Below are positions 34,046 through 43,078 of a stretch of 64,000 nucleotides of DNA, in pieces. Made by a program: the position numbers and the translations under genes. Origin of the DNA: Streptomyces tsukubensis (GTDB taxonomy: Bacteria > Actinomycetota > Actinomycetes > Streptomycetales > Streptomycetaceae); assembly GCF_003932715.1 (NCBI RefSeq), contig NZ_CP020700.1, forward strand, positions 7,214,501-7,278,500, given 5' to 3'. Every line of letters begins with the position of its first letter. The stretch's first letter is position 1. Under the pieces are notes generated by a model, which saw only the letters and a list, made by a program, of their open reading frames with translations, had not been told where the DNA came from and searched no databases.

Positions 34046-35263
34046 ATGGCCCGCTTGCGCGTCCCCCGAACTGCCACCCTTGCCGCCGCTGCGGCAACCA
34101 CCCTCCTCCTGCTGGCCCCGGCGCCCGTGGCGGTGGCCGAATCCTCCGACCGGCCGCCGAGCTCACGGCTGCTCCCGATCCCGCCCGGAGGAATCCACAG
34201 CTTCGTCAGAGGGCTGAACAGCAGCGGCACGGTCGTGGGCGACTATTACGTGGAGGGCTCCGACGGACCGCTCGCGATCCGGTGGAACGCCCACCGCCCC
34301 GGCTACACCCGTCTGGCGCCGCTGCCCGGAGAGCAGTTCAGCCGCGCGACCGGGCTCAGCGACCACGGATGGGCGGTCGGCCTCTCCTACAACACCCTGC
34401 CCGATACCCACCCCGTCCGCTGGACACCCGGCGCCACCCCGACCCGGCTGACGCTTCCCGCAGGGTCCCGCGGCGGCAACGCGTCGGCCGTCAACAACTC
34501 CGGTGTCGCCGTCGGCGACGCATCCGGGGAGAACAACCGCTCCCGGCCCCAGCGCTGGCGGCCCGACGGCAGCAGGACCGACCTGCCCGTGCTCCCGGGC
34601 GACAACAGCGGCACCGCGACCTCGGTCAACCATGCAGGCACGGCGGTCGGGTGGACCGAACAGCGCGACGGCAGCACCACCGGCCCCGCGCACCCCGTCC
34701 GCTGGAACGCTGCGGGCGCCGTGAGCGCGCTGCCCCTCCCGGCGGGCTTCGTCGGGGCCAGGACGAGCCGGATCACCGACAGCGGCACGGTCCTCGGCCA
34801 CGGGCGGCTCGCCGGGAGCACGGAGTACGACCGGGTCCTGGTGTGGGCGGCCGACGGCACCGTCCGCGACGCCGGGCGCGGCCGGGGATACGACGTCAAC
34901 CGGGCGGGCACCGCCGTGGGGGCTTCGCTGGACGACAACCCGTACGGAGACACGGCCCGCTGGAACGCGAACGGCACCCGGACCGTGCTCGCCAATCCGG
35001 CGGAAGCGGCCGGGGAAGTGCTGTCGATCAACAACCGGGGCACCGCCGTCGGATACGCGTGGCCCCCGGCAGGCAACCCCGCCCTGGACAAGGCCCTGCT
35101 GTGGAAGCCCGACGGAACGGTCGTCCCGCTGCCGCCGACCCCTCTCGGACCCTACGCGGCGGCCTTCGAGGTCAACGACGCCGGAGTGGTCTCCGGATTC
35201 GCCGTCGGCACCGACGGCGCGGGCAACGCGACGACCTGGCGCGCGACCGTCTGGAAGCGCTGA
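34046..35263 (+). CDS. secreted HAF-repeat protein
   Basis: 405 residues from ATG 34046 with AGGAG ten bases upstream. A signal peptide (about 1-33, ending PVAVAE) is followed by about eight repeats of the type N-x-x-G-x-A-V-G-(x)n-R-W, for example ATGLSDHGWAVGLSY, ASAVNNSGVAVGDAS, ATSVNHAGTAVGWTE and VLSINNRGTAVGYAW. These are extracellular HAF repeats, predicted to form a beta-propeller-like surface protein. The function is unknown. Followed by a hairpin. Confidence 0.85.
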   Translation: MARLRVPRTATLAAAAATTLLLLAPAPVAVAESSDRPPSSRLLPIPPGGIHSFVRGLNSSGTVVGDYYVEGSDGPLAIRWNAHRPGYTRLAPLPGEQFSRATGLSDHGWAVGLSYNTLPDTHPVRWTPGATPTRLTLPAGSRGGNASAVNNSGVAVGDASGENNRSRPQRWRPDGSRTDLPVLPGDNSGTATSVNHAGTAVGWTEQRDGSTTGPAHPVRWNAAGAVSALPLPAGFVGARTSRITDSGTVLGHGRLAGSTEYDRVLVWAADGTVRDAGRGRGYDVNRAGTAVGASLDDNPYGDTARWNANGTRTVLANPAEAAGEVLSINNRGTAVGYAWPPAGNPALDKALLWKPDGTVVPLPPTPLGPYAAAFEVNDAGVVSGFAVGTDGAGNATTWRATVWKR

Positions 35264-35274
35264 CACCCACCCGC

Positions 35275-35310
35275 GCCGCCCCCTCGACGGGAACCCCGGC
35301 AGGGGGCGGC
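35275..35310 (+). terminator. hairpin terminator after HAF-repeat gene
   Basis: Perfect 10-bp arms GCCGCCCCCT and AGGGGGCGGC with a 16-nt loop, 11 bp after the stop. Confidence 0.7.
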
Positions 35311-35395
35311 CGGGGAAATCCACTGCCGATTCACAGGCGGTATCGGAGAACATTCGGAGGGATTCGGGTACGGAGACCCTCCGGAAGCCACGGCG

Positions 35396-35560
35396 TCAGT
35401 GGCCGAACCGGGCCGCCGGCTCGCGTTCGAGGATCTTTCCACTGGGGCCGAGAGGGAAGCCGTCGACGAACTCCACCACCCGGGGATACTTGCAAGCTGC
35501 CGGCTTCTGTTTGCTCCAGGCCACGATCTCTTCGGCCGGTATCGTCTCGGTCGGCTTCGG
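35396..35560 (-). pseudogene. C-terminal remnant of an acyl-CoA synthetase (AMP-binding)
   Basis: Only the last about 54 codons match the family: TIPAEEIVAWSKQKPAACKY, PRVVEFVDGFPLGPSGKI and LEREPAARFGH correspond to the C-terminal lid domain with its catalytic Lys (PSGKI). Upstream the frame loses all similarity. Truncated relic. Confidence 0.6.
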
Positions 35561-35894
35561 CCCTGCCGGCGATGGTGGGTAGCCGTTCGCCGGAGGGCTC
35601 GTCGCGCGGTACGGGGAAGGGGGCCCGGCCCTCGGTGGGGGTGCCGGACGATGTGTGGGTACGGATCGAACCGCCGCTGCCGGTGAGTCAGGGGCTCTTG
35701 AGGAGTCCCGTCCGGCTGCCGTGGGCCACCTGCGGTGCGTACTGTTCGTGCCGCACACCGGGGGCCGGGGGAGAGCCTGAATCCCCGTCGACGCGGACCC
35801 CGCTGCGTCCTTCGCGTCGACACCCCGGCCGTCGAAGTCCGGTGAGAGGTCTTCGGCGGTGTCGATCGCCTTCGGCACGACAGCCCGGTGGTGG
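35561..35894. other. stretch without supported gene
   Basis: About 330 bp upstream of the acyl-CoA synthetase remnant. The frame remains open through it, but the translated sequence is Pro/Ala/Arg-rich and unlike any adenylating enzyme, so I treat it as non-coding or rearranged DNA. Confidence 0.4.
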
Positions 35895-36698
35895 TCAGCG
35901 GAGCAGGAGGAGGACGGCCAAGGCGAGGAGGAGTGAGTCGATGCGGTCGAGCAGACCCCCCGAGCCCGCCAGCCACCGAGCGGAGTCCTTCACCTGCGCT
36001 CCTCGTTTGATCATGGATTCGAGGAGGTCCCCCGCCGGGGCGCCGACCGCGACCGCGACCGCCATCGGCAGGCTCAGCGCGGACAGTGCGGTGAGGACGC
36101 CGAGAGCGGCTGCGGCACCGCAGAGGGTGCCGCTCCACCGCTTGGCCGGGGAGAGCGGCGACAGCCTTGGCCCGCCCAGCCGCCGGCCCGCGAAGTACGC
36201 GACGATGTCACCCACCGAGACGGCGATGAACAGGGCCAGCGCGGTGGCGCCGAGTGGCGCCAGGGCGGCGAGCACGCTCAGCCAGACCAGCCCGAGCAGA
36301 CCCGCCCCGAGCCGGCGCAGACCATGGGTGGCGTCACCCGACAGCAGAGGGACCGCGGCGACGGCCAGCGCACCGACCGCGACCGCCCGCACCTCGTGTC
36401 CGGGTGCCAGCCAGGACGTCAGCACCACCCCGGAGACCGCCGTGGCCAGTACCGCCCGATCCGGCCGGGACAGGCCCATCAGCCCGCCGAACTCCGCCGT
36501 CGCGACCACCCCGACCACGAGCGCCAGGGCCGTCACGCCCGGGCTGCCCCACCAGAACGCCCCGGTGACCAGGGGGATCCCGACCGCCCAGTAACACCAC
36601 CGGACCAGCATCTCCCGGCGCCCGGAGAGTGCCGCGGCGATCCCGCCGAGCGCCAGGGCCCCACCGAGAAAGGGCACGAGAGAGGAGACACCGGTCAC
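35895..36698 (-). CDS. CdsA-like phosphatidate (CDP-alcohol) cytidylyltransferase
   Basis: 267 residues with about eight transmembrane helices. The CTP-transferase signature is at the C-terminus: GDLLESMIKRGAQVKDSARW followed by LAGSGGLLDRIDS, matching S-x3-KR-x4-KD...G-x-GG-x2-DR-x-D. The protein makes a CDP-activated lipid or alcohol from CTP and a phosphate. Its GTG overlaps the stop of the upstream GNAT-aminotransferase by 4 bp (GTGA), so it is coupled to it and is not the usual housekeeping cdsA (normally linked to frr/pyrH). The real substrate may be an amino-phosphate made by that enzyme. Confidence 0.8.
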   Translation of the reverse strand: MTGVSSLVPFLGGALALGGIAAALSGRREMLVRWCYWAVGIPLVTGAFWWGSPGVTALALVVGVVATAEFGGLMGLSRPDRAVLATAVSGVVLTSWLAPGHEVRAVAVGALAVAAVPLLSGDATHGLRRLGAGLLGLVWLSVLAALAPLGATALALFIAVSVGDIVAYFAGRRLGGPRLSPLSPAKRWSGTLCGAAAALGVLTALSALSLPMAVAVAVGAPAGDLLESMIKRGAQVKDSARWLAGSGGLLDRIDSLLLALAVLLLLR

Positions 36699-38476
36699 CG
36701 GGCACGGCTCGCGGCGGCGTCGGTCGGGACCTCGGTGGAGCGCCGGGAGGGCGAACCGGGCCGCAGCGATTCCAGTGCGGCTCCGTACGCCGCGACGATG
36801 CGCGCGTTCTCCGCGGTGTCCCTGACCGCGACACGTACGGTGCGCCCTTCGTACTGCGGTGAGAGCGGAGACAGATCACGCAGGTAGACGTCGTGCCGGC
36901 GGCACTCCCGCACCAGCCGGGCAGCGGTCGGTCCGTCGTGCGGAAGGGTGATGCTGAGAAAGTTCGCCACACCTTCCTCGACCACGGCGGTGTCGGTCAC
37001 CCCGGCCAGGTCGGAGGCCAGTTGACGGCGCAGCACACGGGTGCGGTTCCAGCAGGAGCGGTAGTGCCCGGGGTCCCGCAGGGCGGCCACGGCGGCGAGC
37101 TGCGCGGGCAGGCTCACCGCCCAGGGCGGCGTCCAGCGGCGCAGCGGCGCCGCGGTGCCGGGCTCGGCCACCAGGTACGCCGCGCGCACCCCGGACAGTG
37201 CGTACATTTTGGACAGCGAGGTGCAGACGACGACCCGCGGGTCCACCGCGGCCAAGGGGGCGAGTGACTCCGCCGGGTCCACATAGCCGAGATAGGCCTC
37301 GTCGATCCACCAGCGGGTCCCGGCCGGGGCGGCCGCGATCAGAGTGCCCAGCTCGGCCGCGGCTGCATGGCGTCCGGTGGGGTTGTTCGGGTTGACCACG
37401 ACCACCAGGTCGTAACGGCCCGCCCCGACGACCGAGGCCAGCCGGGCGAAGTCGATCCGCCACCCGTCCTTCCGCTGCAGCCGGAAGCGGTCCACCCGGC
37501 ACCCGATCACCCGTTCGGTGACATGGGCGTACTCGCCGTACCCCGGGTCCAGCAGAAGCACCCTGCTCTCCGGGGTCAGCCACCGGCCGAACGCCCTGAA
37601 GATCAGATCCGACGAGCCGGCCCCGGCCACGAGCGTCTCCACCGGCAGCGCCCGGTCCTTCGCGAGCTCCGACATCAGGCCCTCGGCGCCGGTCGGAGGC
37701 GAGGTCCTGGCGGTCCAGGCCGGGTCTTCCGCGATGGCCGCACCGGCCCCCGGAGCGGGCGGGAACCAGGCGTCCAGCACATCGGCGGCGACCACTTCAT
37801 GGCGCCGGTGCAAGGTGCGGAAGTCCGCCCCGATGGCGGTGAAGGAGGCGCCGCCGTGTTCACAGCCGTCCGGCCCGGGAGCCCACTCCATGTCCAGCTG
37901 CCAGTCGACCATGGAGCCGAACCGCTCCGACACGGTGCGATAGCGGGTGGTGGCCGTGCGCGTCAGCTCGGCCACCTCGCCCGTCAGCACCTCGAAGGAG
38001 ACCGCGCCGCTGCGCACGGTACGTCCGACGGGCCGCAGGCCCACCGCCAGGTACAGGCCGAGCAGTTCGGTGCGGCCCATCGCCACCACCGTGCGGCCTC
38101 CCCGGGAGGAGACCCAGCGCAGGGCCGCGTACATCAGAAGTGCTGCCGCGACGGTGCCTCGCCGGCTCGGCTCCACGGTCAGGATGCGTACCTCGAAGAC
38201 TCCCCCCTCGGAAAGCAGCGGCAGCTCACCGCGGGTCAGGTACTTGTCCAGGCCGTACCGTCCCAGCCACGGCGGGGTCAGACTGACGAATCCGATCCGG
38301 GCCGCTCCCCGGGCCGCGACGAGATAGACGTTGTCGCCGTCCAGCGCGTCCTCCAGCCGCTGGTCCGGCCGTGGCGCGTGCTGGCCGAGCTCCTCGGCGT
38401 ACACACGGTGCCTCAACTCGTGGATCCAGCGCATGTCGTCAGGGGTGGCGGCTCGTATCTGAAGGTCGCGACTCAC
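36695..38476 (-). CDS. GNAT domain / class I aminotransferase fusion
   Basis: 593 residues from the GTG at 38476 (AAAGAGA upstream). Residues 1-190 form a GNAT-like acyltransferase (RAATPDDMRWIHELRHRVY; EVRILTVEPSRRGTVAAALL). Residues about 210-590 form a PLP fold-type I aminotransferase of the HisC/CobD group: AGAGSSDLIFRAF, NPNNPTGR, WIDEAYLGYVDP and the PLP Lys in CTSLSKMYALSGVRAAYL. CobD and HisC act on phosphorylated substrates (threonine phosphate, histidinol phosphate). Coupling to a cytidylyltransferase suggests that the product is an amino-alcohol phosphate, then CDP-activated. That is an inference. Confidence 0.8.
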   Translation of the reverse strand: MSRDLQIRAATPDDMRWIHELRHRVYAEELGQHAPRPDQRLEDALDGDNVYLVAARGAARIGFVSLTPPWLGRYGLDKYLTRGELPLLSEGGVFEVRILTVEPSRRGTVAAALLMYAALRWVSSRGGRTVVAMGRTELLGLYLAVGLRPVGRTVRSGAVSFEVLTGEVAELTRTATTRYRTVSERFGSMVDWQLDMEWAPGPDGCEHGGASFTAIGADFRTLHRRHEVVAADVLDAWFPPAPGAGAAIAEDPAWTARTSPPTGAEGLMSELAKDRALPVETLVAGAGSSDLIFRAFGRWLTPESRVLLLDPGYGEYAHVTERVIGCRVDRFRLQRKDGWRIDFARLASVVGAGRYDLVVVVNPNNPTGRHAAAAELGTLIAAAPAGTRWWIDEAYLGYVDPAESLAPLAAVDPRVVVCTSLSKMYALSGVRAAYLVAEPGTAAPLRRWTPPWAVSLPAQLAAVAALRDPGHYRSCWNRTRVLRRQLASDLAGVTDTAVVEEGVANFLSITLPHDGPTAARLVRECRRHDVYLRDLSPLSPQYEGRTVRVAVRDTAENARIVAAYGAALESLRPGSPSRRSTEVPTDAAASRAR

Positions 38477-38776
38477 GCAGGTCTCTTTCGACAGAGGGGG
38501 GAGTTCCCCCGGTGGCAGGGGAACGGCCGGCCCCGGAGCTCCTTCCCGGGGAGCGTCGATGCGCACAGCCCTTCCCGTCCAGGGCTGTGCACCATGGGGT
38601 CCATGCTCGGAGGAGTCCGGCGGGTGCACATGAGTACGCGTACGTGAGTACCCGAGGCTTGCCGTGGTGCCGCTTCGGGCCCGGTGCGAAGAGCGTCCGA
38701 CTCCACGGCCCGGGCGCGGCCGCGGAAATCAAACTGCTGATCCAAAAACGTGACGTCTATGACTATGATCACCGCA
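38477..38776. other. intergenic stretch before tRNA-like sequence
   Basis: About 300 bp between the fusion gene start and the tRNA-like element. It should hold the promoter of the aminotransferase operon. Nothing else is recognisable. Confidence 0.4.
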
Positions 38777-38852
38777 GCAAGGCCGTAGCGCAGAGGTCGT
38801 CGCGCCCACGCATCGAGCTGGAGGACGTCGGTTCGAATCCGACCGGTCTTGC
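38777..38852 (+). tRNA. tRNA-like sequence, anticodon arm imperfect (possible pseudo-tRNA)
   Basis: A cloverleaf can be drawn. The acceptor stem AAGGCCG pairs with CGGTCTT (one G-U) and extends by two pairs at the outer end; T8-A9 follow; the D stem is GCGC/GCGC around a loop with AGAGG. The T arm is perfect: GTCGG-TTCGAAT-CCGAC. The variable loop is AGGAC. The anticodon arm CCACG-CATCGAG-CTGG pairs only if one base is bulged, and position 33 is not T; a lost base in the 3' strand would explain it. There is no encoded CCA (3' GCC). Either a decayed tRNA or an unusual one. Confidence 0.45.
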
Positions 38853-38908
38853 GCCTTCTTGATGTCGACGCGGACGCCGGGCCCCGGCGGAGGACCGGTG
38901 GAGTGGTG

Positions 38909-40063
38909 ATGGACCAGCCGACAACGCCCGTACGCTGCCCCGCGATCGAGCACCCCGATCTGCCGCTCGCCGATCCCGCACTGCTCACACCGCTGCTGGC
39001 CCGGCTCGCCGACGCGCGGCCCGTCACCGGGGACGAGACGTTCCCGCTGGGCACCCTGCGCGCCGACGGGCGGGTGGACCTGTGCAAGCAGGGACTCGGC
39101 CCCGGGGGCGCGGCGCACCTGCTGCCCGCGGCCACCGGCTCCCCGCACGCAGCGCACCTGCTCCTCGGCACCAACTCACTCGGTGACGAAGGCGTGCGGT
39201 CCGTCGCCGGTGCCCTGACCGCCGCACGGGACGCCGGAACCCCGCACGGCATCCGGACCCTGTACCTCGGCTGCAACCGCATCGGCCCGGACGGCGTCAC
39301 CGCCCTCGCGGACGCCCTCGCGGAGGACACCACGGTGCGCGCCCTGTGGCTCAAGCGGAACCCGGTCACGGTGACCGGCGCCCGTACCCTCGCCGTACTG
39401 CTGCGCCGCAACAGCGCGCTGCGCACCCTGGACCTCGTCAACTCCGGGATCGGTCCCGAGGGCGTACGGATCCTCCTCGACGCCCTCCTGGACCGCGGGT
39501 CCCCGCTCGAACGGCTCTTCCTCGGGGGCAACGGACTGACCGCCTCCCACGCCCCGCTCCTGGCCGCCCTCGTGCGCGACGCCGGGGTCCGCGAGCTCTA
39601 CCTGCCGGCCAACCACCTCGGTGACGAGGGCACCGCCGTCCTGGCCGCCGCCACCGACCCGGCCCGGCCCGTACGCCTCGGCCTGGGCGGCAACGGCATC
39701 GGCCCCGCCGGAGCCCGCGCCCTGGCCGACGCCCTCGACGGCATCGAAACCCTCGACCTCGGCCGGGCGATGTCCGAACGCAGCCTCGGCTCACCCGGCA
39801 ACACCACCGGCGACGACGGCGCCCGGACCCTGGCCGCCGCCCTGCCCGGAAGCCCCCTGCGCCGCCTCGAACTGCGCCACACCGGCATCACCGGCCGAGG
39901 CGCCAAGAGCCTGCTCGCCGCCCTCCCCGCAGCACACCGCCTCGAATACGTGGGCCTCGGCCCCGGCACACCCCGCCGGGTCAAGCGGTCCTTCACCGAA
40001 CGACTGCGGCCCGCCCTGCCGACCCACCCCGACCTGCTGGCGATCGGGAGCGTGTACCGGTGA
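38909..40063 (+). CDS. leucine-rich-repeat protein (ribonuclease-inhibitor type)
   Basis: 384 residues from ATG 38909 (GGAG six bases upstream). At least eight repeats of about 28 residues of the form LxLGxNxIGPDGVxALADAL occur from about residue 60 to 340, for example TLYLGCNRIGPDGVTALADA, TLDLVNSGIGPEGVRILLDA and LGLGGNGIGPAGARALADAL. This is the horseshoe LRR type of ribonuclease inhibitor and RanGAP, used for protein binding. No signal peptide. First gene of a four-gene operon; its stop overlaps the next GTG. Confidence 0.85.
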   Translation: MDQPTTPVRCPAIEHPDLPLADPALLTPLLARLADARPVTGDETFPLGTLRADGRVDLCKQGLGPGGAAHLLPAATGSPHAAHLLLGTNSLGDEGVRSVAGALTAARDAGTPHGIRTLYLGCNRIGPDGVTALADALAEDTTVRALWLKRNPVTVTGARTLAVLLRRNSALRTLDLVNSGIGPEGVRILLDALLDRGSPLERLFLGGNGLTASHAPLLAALVRDAGVRELYLPANHLGDEGTAVLAAATDPARPVRLGLGGNGIGPAGARALADALDGIETLDLGRAMSERSLGSPGNTTGDDGARTLAAALPGSPLRRLELRHTGITGRGAKSLLAALPAAHRLEYVGLGPGTPRRVKRSFTERLRPALPTHPDLLAIGSVYR

Positions 40064-41868
40064 CCACCCGTCCGGACCTGCCCGGCGGCCTCACCCCCGA
40101 GGAGCTCTCCTCCTGGGCCCGCGTCCGCCGCTACGCCGTACCCCGCTGGATGATCGAACAGGCCACGGAGGCCCGGGAAGCGGGCGACTGGCGGACCGCC
40201 TGCGCCGTGGCGGCCGTGGACGTGCCCGACGACCTCGACCCCGAGCGGATCGCGGTCCGGTACGGCACCGAGGTGGCCGCCCGCGTCACCGACGACCTGC
40301 GGCACCTGGCGCCCGACCTGCTGCGCTGGCACCTCCCGCGCACGCTCGGCGGCCACACCACCCTGGCCTGCTGCCGCCGCGTCGTCCTCGCCGCCTACGG
40401 GCACCGCGGCCCCGTACTGTCGCTGACGAACACTCCGATGCTGGCCGGGCCGCAGCGGCTCCGCCTGCACTTCGGCCCGGCCGTCGAGCCCGGCGCAGAC
40501 GACCTCCACGGAGTGCGGTACCTCACCGAGGACTGGACCGCCGCCCGCCGCTTCTGGGACGCCCGCCGCAGCGGCGAACTGCGCCTCAGCGCGGGCGGCG
40601 TCGACTCCGCTCCCCACGGCCGGCTGCCGTTCTTCCACCTCGACGGAACCCCCCTCACCCCCGAGGAGCTCCCGGACGAGCACCCCGGCGGCTCCGACCC
40701 GGCCGCCCTCGCGGAATGGGTCGCCGTCCTCCAGGCACGCGGCGAGCACACGGAGGCGTACGCCGCGGCCGGACTCGGCCCCACTCCGCCACCGGAGGGC
40801 CCGCACGACCTCCCCCGGCCCGATATCGCCGGGTCGACCTCGTTCCTCGTCCCCGACCTGACCCGGCTGGCCGGAGAGATACGCCTCCTCGCCCGTGCGG
40901 GACGCGGGGCGCGCTTCCTCCTCACCCGCAGATGGCGCGCCCGGCTGCGGGCCGAGCTCGACCCGGCCGACCCCGACGGCGCCCCGCCGCACGTCACCGG
41001 CCACCAACTCGACGTGGAGGACGGCAGCCCGCGCCTGCCCCTGTACGCCCGGGAGCGGCTGCCCGACATCGGTCTGCTGCGGGCCGGCCGGATCCGGCCC
41101 GAGGAACTGCACCCGCTGGTCGCCGCCGCCCTGTTCCCGTCCGCCGGGCCCGTCCCCGGCCCGCCCGGGCCGCGGCTGCCCGAACCCGTGAGGGTCCGCT
41201 GCGGCAGCGCATGGCACGAGGTCGTGTCCCGCGACGGCGTACTGGCGGGCCCGCACACCGAACAGGAACGGCAGCGCGAACTGGCGCTGCGCGCCTTCGG
41301 CGGCACCATCAGCGGCTGCTTCGCCGCACAGGCCGCGTGGACCAGCGGCAAGGGGCCCCTGCCGAAGGCCCTGCGGGAACAGCGCAACGCACTCTTCCTG
41401 CACGCCCAGCACGGCGACACGCCCGCCGTGACGGCACTTCTGGACGCCGGAACCGACCCGCATGTCCGCGACCGCAAGGGCCGCGGTCTGCTGCACGTCC
41501 TCCATCTCCTCGACCACCGCGAACTGCTGCCGCGCCTGCTGGCCGCCGGACTGGACCTGGAGGCGAGGGACGCGGCCCGGCGCACCCCCCTCCACAGCGC
41601 CGTCCACGAGGGCGGCTCCGCCGAACTGGTCGGGGATCTGCTCGCGGCCGGCGCCCGGATCGACGTCGTCGACGAGCTGGAACTGTCCATCGCCCAGTCG
41701 ATCCGCCGCTACGAGCGCACCGACCTGGCGTTCCTGCGCCGCCGCGTACTGCGGGAGCACCCGGGCATCGGCTCCGCGTGGTTCGACGACTACATGGACC
41801 AGAAGGACTCCTCCCTCGTCGACTGGGACGAGGCCGACGCCGAGGAAGACGAGGCCATCCAGCCGTGA
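40060..41868 (+). CDS. ankyrin-repeat protein with long N-terminal part
   Basis: 602 residues, GTG at 40060 (GTGA overlap with LRR stop). The first about 440 residues are unrecognised, with low but steady secondary structure (LLRWHLPRTLGG; VRYLTEDWTAARRFWDARRS). About 445-560 contains ankyrin repeats: RNALFLHAQHGDTPAVTALL, DAGTDPHVRDRKGRGLLHVL and RRTPLHSAVHEGGSAELVGD. A short acidic C-terminus follows (WDEADAEEDEA). Likely a binding or specificity subunit. It overlaps the MoxR gene by GTGA. Confidence 0.8.
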   Translation: MTTRPDLPGGLTPEELSSWARVRRYAVPRWMIEQATEAREAGDWRTACAVAAVDVPDDLDPERIAVRYGTEVAARVTDDLRHLAPDLLRWHLPRTLGGHTTLACCRRVVLAAYGHRGPVLSLTNTPMLAGPQRLRLHFGPAVEPGADDLHGVRYLTEDWTAARRFWDARRSGELRLSAGGVDSAPHGRLPFFHLDGTPLTPEELPDEHPGGSDPAALAEWVAVLQARGEHTEAYAAAGLGPTPPPEGPHDLPRPDIAGSTSFLVPDLTRLAGEIRLLARAGRGARFLLTRRWRARLRAELDPADPDGAPPHVTGHQLDVEDGSPRLPLYARERLPDIGLLRAGRIRPEELHPLVAAALFPSAGPVPGPPGPRLPEPVRVRCGSAWHEVVSRDGVLAGPHTEQERQRELALRAFGGTISGCFAAQAAWTSGKGPLPKALREQRNALFLHAQHGDTPAVTALLDAGTDPHVRDRKGRGLLHVLHLLDHRELLPRLLAAGLDLEARDAARRTPLHSAVHEGGSAELVGDLLAAGARIDVVDELELSIAQSIRRYERTDLAFLRRRVLREHPGIGSAWFDDYMDQKDSSLVDWDEADAEEDEAIQP

Positions 41869-43067
41869 ACGCCCCCGCACCCGCCCCCGTACCACCGGCC
41901 CTCGCGGCCGCCGACGCCCTCAACATCCGCCTCGGCGCCACCAGAACCGAACCGGCCGCGAACCCCCAGCTGGAAGCCCTCGCCCTGGCGGTGACGGCCA
42001 ACCAGCCCGTCCTGCTGTGGGGTGAGCCCGGCATCGGCAAGTCCGCGGGCATGGAACAGCTCGCGGACGCCCTCGGCGTACATGTGGAAACGGTCGTCGC
42101 CAGCGTCCACGAACCGTCCGACTTCGCCGGACTCCCCATCGTCGGCGAGGACCCGGCCGCCTCGGGCGTGCCGATGGCGCCGCCCGACTGGGCCGTCCGC
42201 CTCGCCCGCACCGGACACGGCCTGCTGTTCTTCGACGAACTGTCCTCCGCGCCGCCCGCCGTACAGGCCGCCCTGCTGCGCGTGGTCCTCGAACGCCGGG
42301 TCGGCAGCCTGGCGCTCCCCGCTTCGGTACGCATCGTCGCCGCCGCCAACCCGCCGTCCAGCGCCGCCGACGGCTGGCACCTCAGCCCGCCGCTCGCCAA
42401 CCGCTTCGTCCACATCGACTGGGTGCACGACCCGCGCACCGTGGCCCGCGGCATGGCCGGCACCTGGCCCGAAACGGTCCTGCCGACGGTGGATCCGGCA
42501 CGTGTGTCCGGGTCGGTCGCCCGCGCCCGCGGCGTCGTCAGCGGTTTCCTGACCGCCCGTCCGGGCCTCGTCCACCATCTGCCGAAGGACGCCGAGAGCC
42601 GCGGCCGCGCCTGGCCCTCACCCCGTACCTGGGAGATGGCGCTGCGGCTGCTGGCCACCGGATACGCATCGGGCGCCGGGCGCGAGGCCCAGGCCACCGC
42701 CCTGATGGGCGCCGTCGGCGAGGGCGCAGGCATCGAATTCCTTACCTACCTGGAGAATCTGGACCTCCCCGACCCCGACCGGGTGCTCGCCGACCCGTCG
42801 GCCTTCGCCCTGCCCGAACGCGGCGACCGCCAGCTGGCGTTCCTCATCGCCGTGGTCGCCGCCGTACAGAGCGAACCGACCCGCCCCCGCTGGGAAGCGG
42901 GCTGGGAGGTCCTCGCCAAGGCCGTGGACGCCGGAGTGCCCGACGTTGCGGCGCGGGCCGCCCGCGACCTGGCCGCGATGCGCGAACCGCAGTGGCCCAT
43001 CCCGCCCGGTATCGACGCCTTCCTCGAACTGCTCCGGCTCGCCGGTGCGCTGCCGGGCGCCCGCTGA
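41865..43067 (+). CDS. MoxR-type AAA+ ATPase
   Basis: 400 residues from GTG 41865. Walker A GEPGIGKS at about 53-60, Walker B LLFFDEL, sensor 1 VAAANPPSS, and a downstream helical lid with WPSPRTWEMALRLL. MoxR ATPases usually activate metal-cofactor enzymes or act with VWA partner proteins as chaperones. Upstream LRR and ankyrin genes may provide substrate binding. The next gene, 11 bp downstream, encodes the VWA partner. Confidence 0.9.
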   Translation: MNAPAPAPVPPALAAADALNIRLGATRTEPAANPQLEALALAVTANQPVLLWGEPGIGKSAGMEQLADALGVHVETVVASVHEPSDFAGLPIVGEDPAASGVPMAPPDWAVRLARTGHGLLFFDELSSAPPAVQAALLRVVLERRVGSLALPASVRIVAAANPPSSAADGWHLSPPLANRFVHIDWVHDPRTVARGMAGTWPETVLPTVDPARVSGSVARARGVVSGFLTARPGLVHHLPKDAESRGRAWPSPRTWEMALRLLATGYASGAGREAQATALMGAVGEGAGIEFLTYLENLDLPDPDRVLADPSAFALPERGDRQLAFLIAVVAAVQSEPTRPRWEAGWEVLAKAVDAGVPDVAARAARDLAAMREPQWPIPPGIDAFLELLRLAGALPGAR

Positions 43068-43078
43068 CCGGCCACCAC

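Noticed and set aside
31496-35263. Very long plus-strand open frame of over 1200 codons
   Set aside because: Its first two thirds run antisense through the sigma and CU044_5270 genes with Arg/Pro/Ser-rich translation; only the last part is the real HAF-repeat gene from 34046.
38371-38862. Plus-strand frame covering the tRNA-like element
   Set aside because: No ribosome site, no homology; the cloverleaf explains the conserved-looking part better.
39621-43067. Plus-strand frame of over 1100 codons through the LRR, ankyrin and MoxR genes
   Set aside because: Only the part from 41865 is a gene (MoxR); before that it is an off-frame shadow of the LRR and ankyrin genes.
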